DNA of 64,000 nucleotides from Diadema setosum (taxonomy: Eukaryota > Echinodermata > Echinoidea > Diadematoida > Diadematidae): assembly GCF_964275005.1 (NCBI RefSeq), contig NC_092706.1, positions 5,498,564-5,562,563 on the forward strand, read 5' to 3'. This document shows, piece after piece, positions 58,801 through 64,000 of the stretch (position 1 is its first letter; every line of letters begins with the position of its first letter). The notes below the pieces were generated by a model. It was given only the letters and a program-made list of their open reading frames with translations. It had not been told where the DNA came from and searched no databases. Position numbers and translations under genes: made by a program.

Positions 58801-61800
58801 GTCATAGAAAGACTTGTTTATAACAGACTGTATGATTTTTTGTTACAAAATGATATACTGAACCAAGACCAATATGGTTTCAGGAAATTTCACTCTACTG
58901 ATATGGCACTAGCCCAGTTGTATGACAGAGTGTCGACTGCCCTAGCTGAACAAAAACATGTCATTGGTGTGTTCATGGACCTAAGCAAGGCATTCGACAC
59001 TCTTGACCACACTATCCTTTTACGCAAATTACATTGTTATGGAGTTCGTGGCATTCCACTGAAATGGTTTGAAGATTATTTATCAAATAGACAGCAATAC
59101 GTATACTATGAATCGGTAAACTCTGAAGTAGTACCCATACACTGTGGCGTCCCACAAGGATCCATATTGGGACCACTACTATTTCTAGTGTATATAAATG
59201 ATATTACAAATTCCTCTAAGTTACTGCAATATATACTGTTCGCCGATGACACCAACGTATTTTGCTCCAATTCTGATTTTCAGTCGCTTTTAAGAACTCT
59301 TAATACTGAATTGCCGAAATTATCTACATGGTTTAAGAGCAATAAATTGTCACTCAACTTAAAAAAGACAAATTTTATTTATTTTCATAATAAGAAGAAT
59401 AAAAATGAAATGCGCTACTTGAATATAATGGTGGATGGTATATCATTGGAGCAAAAAGAAAGTGTCAAATTCCTTGGAATATATATCAGTGAAAATATGA
59501 AATGGAATGCTCATGTGCAATACATCTCAGATAAAGTGTCTCGTAACGTTGGTATACTCTGTAAGCTTAAGTATTATGTCCCAAAGAATATTTTATTTAT
59601 GCTTTATAATTCGTTGATATTGTCGACTATCTCATTTGTAACATTGTCTGGGCAACTGCGAAAAGTCACATTGACAGTATATTGCTTCTACAAAAGAAAG
59701 CTATACGTATATGTACCAATTCAGGCCATCGGGACCATTCGGATCCTTTGTTCGTAGAATTAAAAACACTAAAGGTAAATGATATCAATTTTCTGCAAAA
59801 TTCACTTTTTATGTTTCGTTTGTACAACGGTCAGTTGCCATCTTCTTTCCTCCCATTATTTCAGTTAAACAAGGATATACATTCTTATCCCACAAGGCAA
59901 TCTGATAAATTTCATCTACAAAATCCTAAAACGATGATGGCTCTGAAATCTATCAGACACACTGGACCTGATATTTGGAACTCTCTTCCTTCAGAAATTC
60001 GAATTTTAAAGTCTATGTATTCTTTCAAGAAAGCTGTAAAGACAATGCTGCTTTCTGGATATCAGTGATCTTGTGTGTGAACGGGCCTATTAGGCCCGTT
60101 CACACACAAGGGAAAAAGTGCGATTTAAAAATCGATTTTCTTATCGCGATCAAAATTTCGAAATTTTTTCCAGTGTGGACAGAAAAATCTCACTAATTAC
60201 CGCGATCCTTATCGCAATCCAACTCGCACTATTAGTGCGATTTTTCAGAATAATCGCGATTATTTTGCCAAGCGTCGTGTGTGTGAGCGCGATCGAGATT
60301 CGGAAATCGGTATTTTTAGTCCCATCGTTCGTAGCGCGTGCGAAACTCTATTGGGACTGCGAGGTCAGTCTTCGGTCATGCAAGATTCGCGCATGCGCAG
60401 TTTGGCCACTGATCGTTCTTTCCTTGCTGCGAAGTGCGATTTTTCCCTGTGTATGAACGGTCGAAAAAAAAATCGAAATTTGGATCGCGATTGAAATTTC
60501 GATTTTCGTTGTTTGTGAACGGGCCTAATGTCATTGCAATTGTATCGTATGTGAAATTCTCTTGTTGAATTATCGCTGTTCAGAAGTTATTGCGTAATGT
60601 TATGTAACCGACCATGACCTGTAAGTGTTCACCTGTACCTCGGTGAGAAAATACTTTGCTATGCTTTACTATTCAGTGATCCAGGTGATCTAACTTTGTG
60701 TATAGTGAAAGCAGACATACCTCTCCTCTCTCCTTTCTCCTATCCTATCTCTATGCAAGTCATCCCTCCCCTTATTTTCCTATATGTTATGTATTATGTA
60801 CGAGGGCTGCATGCAAATCAAGCAATGCTTAAGCTGTAGCCCTTCTGCGTTATTCATTGCATCACTGATATGTTCTGTTGTACATTGTAAAGGCAACGAA
60901 GAAACTGTATTGCTGTACATTCCAAAGGTAATGAAGAAACTTACCTTGTTAGCACTTAATGTTTATGTATATCCATTTATATGTATGGTACCAACAGTGT
61001 ATATGATATATGTGTATGTAACTGCATAAGCAATGATATAATGCAGGAACCAATAAATCAAATCAAATCAAAAAAAATCAAATCAAAACATTGTTTACAC
61101 ATAGTCAACTATGTGAACACACTGTGGTAACACTGTGTTTGTTCCATAAGGGTTTGGCTGGTAGGATAACTGTGAATCAACTTACTCTTTCTGTACATAC
61201 AAGTAAAACATCCGGCAACTTCTTGACGAAAATTCTTCGAGTCCGTGGAATGCGATAGGCGTCAGTTTGGCTGGTAGGATAACTGTGAATCAAGTTACTT
61301 TTTCTGAACATCAAGTCTAAATATCAGGTAACCTCTTGGTGGAAATTGATACATAGGCCTAAATATGATATCTGAACCAAGCAAAAGGTTATGTTTTAAA
61401 TGAAAAAGTTTGTTTTTTAATGCCTCTAAAAAATGATATTATATTTTATGCCAACTCGGCGTGTTTATCTGAAATATCTCGAAAACCAAAGTTATGATAC
61501 ATCGGCCTAAGCGGCAATAAAATGGTAGGGCCTATATCAGTGCTTAAAAAAAAAAATTGGCCGACGTCACTGTGATGCATGTCGGGAAAATACACCTATG
61601 ATTGGCTTGATCCCAACTTCCTTATTAGATTGTAAAGGAAACAACTTCAGTCTCTTTTGGAATACACAGAAGGACAATTCCCGTCTTATATACCTTTATG
61701 GAGAGGTCAAATAATTTGGGGCAATGTAAATAAATATAGGCCTATTCTATACACTAACATCGACCCCCTTTTGTACTTTTGTGCTTTCTAGGAAAATCTG

Positions 61801-61930
61801 AGGCATCCGTGCCTCAATACGTAGAAGTGGAATTGGGAGGCGGGAAATCAGCCACCATATCGTTCGATCTCGGCGACATCGTTGATAATTCTCTCGATGT
61901 TCCAAGCCTTGTGAACGCTGTCAGCAACAG
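46576..61930 (+). CDS. Gasdermin (GSDME-like) gene 2, 5' part only (exons 1-2)
   Basis: A second gasdermin in the same orientation, 46,318 bases after the first. Exon 1 (46576-46873) and exon 2 (61792-61930) have the same phases and splice sites as in gene 1; the remaining exons must lie to the right of the window. Conserved features are the KKNKKWFWQR block, KLSDIL, and VEVELGGGKSATISFDL. Exon 1 has one extra codon near the start, and exon 2 lacks one Gly codon. Both exons are open, so nothing here marks it as a pseudogene. The first ~37 codons differ strongly from gene 1. Its role is presumably the same pore-forming function, perhaps with a different trigger or membrane preference; that part is inference. 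Confidence 0.83.
47383..50244. mobile_element. Non-autonomous DNA transposon, 2.86 kb, ~125-bp imperfect TIRs
   Basis: GGAAATCCAGTCCAAATATA at the left is matched by TATATTTGGACTGGATTTCC at the right. The arms continue imperfectly through GTTATGACATTTCGAAGTTTTGC. TCAA flanks both sides, and gene 1 at about 1060 carries the uninterrupted site. No transposase frame is present. Internally a 24-bp direct repeat (48035-48058 and 50035-50058) brackets 1976 bases, suggesting a second, nested insertion or duplication. Confidence 0.75.
50481..50873. mobile_element. MITE of the AAAGGGATAGTATAGT family
   Basis: AAAGGGATAGTATAGT at the left and ACTATACAATCCATTTAA at the right form TIRs. Related, partly truncated copies lie at 2080-2255 plus 3630-3800, at 8380-8640 and at 52013-52370. 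Confidence 0.6.
50513..52775 (+). repeat. Local direct duplication with 1500-bp offset
   Basis: 50513-51281 and 52013-52775 are almost identical from GAGATGGGCTTTTAAC to CATCTAAAT. Differences are single bases and small indels. A unique piece plus the minisatellite lies between them, so the duplicated unit is 1.5 kb and the second unit stops before the minisatellite. Confidence 0.88.
51413..52012. repeat. 29-bp palindromic minisatellite (about 20 units)
   Basis: The basic unit GCGAACCTGGCTGCAAGG... TTTGCCAAAAA (29 bases) is itself nearly self-complementary: GCGAACCTGG and CCAGGTTCGC flank CTG. Variants GAACATGGCCGCC and GCCAGAAA recur in a higher-order pattern of three to four units. Because 29 is not a multiple of 3 and the unit is stop-free, several frames of 190-246 codons are open on both strands. 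These frames should not be read as genes. Confidence 0.88.
52773..52825. repeat. (TA)n / ATATAC microsatellite
   Basis: A TA array followed by imperfect CATATA repeats directly at the end of the duplicated block. Confidence 0.9.
53430..53470 (-). repeat. (AAATC)n tail, minus-strand LINE 3' end relic
   Basis: TTTTGATTTGATTTGATTTGA is the inverse of the AAATCAAATC tail of the LINE at 58060-61086. No coding part was identified beyond it. Confidence 0.45.
53825..53850. repeat. (GA)n microsatellite
   Basis: A pure GA run. The corresponding place in gene 1 (5280) has only GAGAGAG, so the array expanded in copy 2. Confidence 0.85.
54655..54705. repeat. GA-rich repeat
   Basis: GAGA and GGGA runs in an otherwise AT-rich stretch. 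Confidence 0.8.
56135..56431 (+). CDS. Possible transposon-encoded ORF (98 aa), function unknown
   Basis: Inside the CACACTGTG element, in its only low-repeat part, an open frame encodes a compact sequence with GNYCVQVTGNEVAFVHGF, then a mid-region DVFALIKYVEHDGPF and a C-terminal KRVTNRLYAIPPKLVK. The composition looks like a real protein rather than a repeat translation: alternating hydrophobic residues suggest a small beta-rich domain. Some C-terminal domains of uncharacterised invertebrate transposon proteins have a similar look, but I do not recognise the family. A TTTTTATTCCAG acceptor-like site about 100 bases upstream hints it could be a terminal exon. It could equally be a decayed fragment. 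Confidence 0.4.
   Translation: MYKKAIVNTVCIHATEYSRHTTRGNYCVQVTGNEVAFVHGFVVLEDDSDVFALIKYVEHDGPFVKNRDGENHADAGHIRVVKRVTNRLYAIPPKLVKS
58060..61086 (+). mobile_element. CR1/jockey-like LINE, 5'-truncated, nearly intact reverse transcriptase
   Basis: Non-LTR retrotransposons copy themselves by target-primed reverse transcription. The frame 58054-59757 gives the region before the RT and then the RT motifs in order: YRPISILPSLSKVIERL, QYGFRKFHSTDMAL, GVFMDLSKAFDTLDH, CGVPQGSILGPLLFLVYIND and the catalytic FADDTN box (near 59240). About 400 bases later the frame is broken by a one-base deletion near 59635; the C-terminal part continues in 59682-60068 with QKKAIRICT and TGPDIWNSLP. The endonuclease is missing (5' truncation). 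The 3' UTR ends in AATCAAATCAAATC repeats, and a MITE is nested in it. Confidence 0.88.
60091..60527. mobile_element. MITE nested in the LINE 3' UTR, TIR TAGGCCCGTTCACA
   Basis: TAGGCCCGTTCACACACAAG at the left and TTGTTTGTGAACGGGCCTA at the right. The left end is preceded by its own inverse (60070-60088), giving an extra hairpin. The inside is rich in GCGAT/ATCGC words in both orientations. Confidence 0.78.
61153..61340 (+). repeat. About 115-bp tandem units, right of the CACACTGTG element
   Basis: TTTGGCTGGTAGGATAACTGTGAATCAA occurs twice (61154 and 61265), with CATCCGGCAACTTCTTGACG between. It is the continuation of the unit array seen at 7320-7510. Confidence 0.65.
61792..61930 (+). CDS. 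Gasdermin 2 exon 2
   Basis: Acceptor CTTTCTAG and donor ACAG|GTAAAT are as in gene 1 exon 2. The 139 nt are 3 fewer (one Gly codon lost), so phase is kept. The peptide is about 80% identical to its gene 1 counterpart. Confidence 0.88.
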
Positions 61931-64000
61931 GTAAATTACAGAGACAGAGTTTTACAAAAGACAGAGTTTTTAAGTTTTTGAAGGGGGAGGTGAAGCAGAA
62001 AGAGAGGGTACGTCACTTTCTTTATCACTGAACTTGCGCTTCTAACATTTCAAAGGTACAAGTGCAGGGCAGAAAGTCGTCTTCTATTTTTTTTGTGTGT
62101 GTGTGTGGGGGGGGGGGGGGCTCGGAAGGCTTTTTCGGTAGGTCACTTTCCTCCCTCTTTAACTTTCCGCTGATGAACACCCTTGCTCTGTGGTTTGCTG
62201 CATAGTCAGGCAAGCTCACGACCATGTGCTAATTTACGACCCTATATTCCGAACCGTCTGTAGCATTCCCTTTTACCCCTCCCTTCATGTTTGTGTAACT
62301 TCATTGAAGCATGAAGGCCATTGTATCTACCAAGTTGGGCAAGCGTCGGGAAGCTAACTGGCTTCTTACCTACTATCCCTCTTACTGGATAAAATGGAAG
62401 CATATTTTCTCGAGCAGGCGTAGATCATTTTTACGCATGAGATGTCATATGAAAGGAAAAAGAATGGATATTTAGGCTATGATTTCATTTTTTTGAAAAA
62501 GATTTTAAGAAAAAGCCGGAAAACTCATTCAAAGTTGCCATTTGCTCGTGCAAATGAAAATTGAGTAGCATTACTGTCTACTGTTGTAACTCAGTCATGC
62601 ATGAATTTTGAACAATGAGTTGTGCATCAAATGAAAGAAGAGAGGTAGGCCTATATCTTTCCATTCGTGCACATCTCATAAAGCGAATATGTGATTATGA
62701 TCGCAAAGAATTGCAGTGACAATCGGTTTCGTTTTTTCTGGGACACGCTGTACAGGGATCGAATGTTTGCATCCCCCACTTTTTGCATGAAATATAAGCT
62801 GGGAGCACGGAAGTGGCAGCAAAAATATGAAAACTTAGTCAGCCGACTTTCGGCGGAAAATCACACCTCAAATATAATGACGACTTTTTTGCTGTTCTTT
62901 CTCTTTTATTTTTACTGTTTCCCACGCGAGAGAGATTTTGCATTTTCAGAATTGGAATTCCGCAATCTGGTTCACACTTTGGATGACAATTTTCTGTCAA
63001 AAAAGCTAGAAAATCTCCTCATTTATGTACGGGGAATTATGGGGGGACAAAATGACATGTTTGCCCCACCCCCAACCCCCCCCCCCCCCTCAAGGATCGA
63101 CGTCCCTGCGTTCAAGGGACTTTTGCATTCTTCGAATACAAATACAAATGAACATATCTCGTAAACACATTTTTGACTGAATTCGGAAAGCTGTCAATCC
63201 CCAAAGTGTACTAAAGTTTTTGAAGGTGGAAACCTGAGCAAGGAAAATGGGATTTCATCGGGATGGAATCCCATGACACATTACATGAAACATTTTGAAA
63301 TCTGTCGATCTAAACGTTTTTAAAGGGAACCAAGCGGGGGAAAGGGTTAATTGAAAGAAGATGTCCCCTCCCATTAGACGGAACTTTAATTTGTTAACTG
63401 AAGTGACAAACCTGGTGCACACTTTAGATGAAATATTTGATATCTGACAATGAAAAAGTGCACTAAGTCTATATAAGAAAAGGACCGAAAGGGGGAGGGT
63501 GTGGGAGGGGGATACCCCCTCCCACGCCAGAAAGATTTTGCATTTTCAGAATTGAAATTCAGCAATCCGGTGCAGTCTTTGGATAAAATATTTAGGCAGT
63601 TTTTTTTTTTTCTATCAAAAAAGCAAGAAAATTTTCCTCATTTCAGGAATTATTGGAGAACAAAATAATATGTCTCCCTCCCCCTTCTCCATAATCGACG
63701 CCTCTGGATACGAGGGAGCTTTTGCATTTTTAGAGTTCAGATTAAAATTACTAAATCTGTCGATCTAAAAGTGCACGAAGTCCATAGGAAAAGAACGGAA
63801 CGAGGGAAGGGTGTGGGATAGGGTATCCCCCTCCCACGCGAGAGATATTTTGCATTTTCAGAATTGAAATTCAGCAATTTGGTGCACACTTTGGGTAGAA
63901 AATTTGGACAATTTTCTATCAAAAACAAGAAAATTTTCAGATCTTTGGAATTGTGGAAGATGGGGGCAAAATTATGTGATTGCCCCTCCAATAGTTTCAT
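61931..64000 (+). repeat. Start of intron 2 of gasdermin 2, with ~305-bp tandem repeats
   Basis: The first bases resemble gene 1 intron 2. From about 62650 a unit containing GAGAGATTTTGCATTTTCAG, GTGCACACTTTGGATG and CAAAATAATATG recurs at about 62931, 63530 and 63838, with a more diverged copy between the first two. C-runs lie in each unit. The 157-aa frame at 62691-63164 is made of this repeat plus flanking DNA and is not taken as a gene. Confidence 0.6.

Larger units (their letters stand above)
55007..61152. mobile_element. Large transposon built of CACACTGTGG words, TIR CCCT(C/T)ATGGAA, interrupted by a LINE
   Basis: Left end CCCTCATGGAAAGAACACAG and right end CTGTGTTTGTTCCATAAGGG are inverted. 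The site is exactly defined by the empty counterpart in gene 1 (GGCGTCACTTTGGCTGG near 7425), giving a TT duplication. Subterminal regions (55020-55510, 57390-58070, 61088-61140) consist of CACACTGTGGT and ACCACATAGTC words in both orientations. Without the inserted LINE the element is about 3.1 kb. The one non-repetitive coding-like stretch is at 56135-56431. Confidence 0.72.
46874..61791 (+). other. Intron 1 of gasdermin 2 (14.9 kb)
   Basis: The host-derived part matches gene 1 intron 1 in blocks. The additional 5 kb come from the insertions and duplications listed here. CCCTAA-type words occur just inside the donor, as in gene 1. 52814-53430 and 53470-53820 contain only A-rich tracts or sequence shared with gene 1. 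Confidence 0.7.

Noticed and set aside
62691-63164. 157-aa frame near the right edge
   Set aside because: Made partly of a ~305-bp tandem repeat and a C-run; lies in intron 2 of gasdermin 2.

Overview
The window is eukaryotic, animal-type DNA: AT-rich, interrupted by introns and dense in transposon remnants, microsatellites, foldback elements and tRNA-derived SINEs. The repeat style (frequent taggcctat words, short TTAA-targeting foldbacks, SINEs with a ggtgtataaatgggtacc body, CR1/L2-like LINEs) suggests a marine invertebrate deuterostome, most likely an echinoderm. That assignment is inference only.

The only host genes I can support are two head-to-tail gasdermin genes on the + strand. Gene 1 appears complete. 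Its ten coding exons run from 258 to 28949, all splice phases agree, and they give a 549-residue protein with a pore-forming N-terminal domain, a linker and an inhibitory C-terminal domain. A DLPD motif (residues 352-355) sits at the start of the C-terminal domain and resembles a caspase-3/7 site. Gene 2 starts at 46576; its first two exons (46576-46873 and 61792-61930) are in the window and the rest lies beyond the right edge. The two copies share their 5' flanks and long stretches of intron 1, so they arose by tandem duplication with start codons 46.3 kb apart.

Layout: 1-257, 5' flank of gene 1. 258-28949, gene 1. Its 9.8-kb intron 1 carries two LINE remnants and several MITEs. Its 8.6-kb intron 5 carries nested foldbacks and a TIR-bounded satellite. 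28950-46335, intergenic: foldbacks, two SINE families, a LINE fragment and an ACGTT-word transposon, with no supportable gene. 46336-64000, gene 2: its 14.9-kb intron 1 holds a 2.9-kb TIR element, a palindromic minisatellite inside a 1.5-kb-offset duplication, and a transposon built of CACACTGTG words that is itself interrupted by a CR1-like LINE.

Functionally, the locus looks like a small gasdermin cluster, probably serving lytic cell death downstream of caspases. The strongest evolutionary signal is the first ~37 codons: they differ far more between the copies than the adjacent untranslated DNA, and almost entirely by amino-acid-changing substitutions. Because the copies share introns, each can serve as the empty-site control for insertions in the other, which defines several transposon boundaries to the base.
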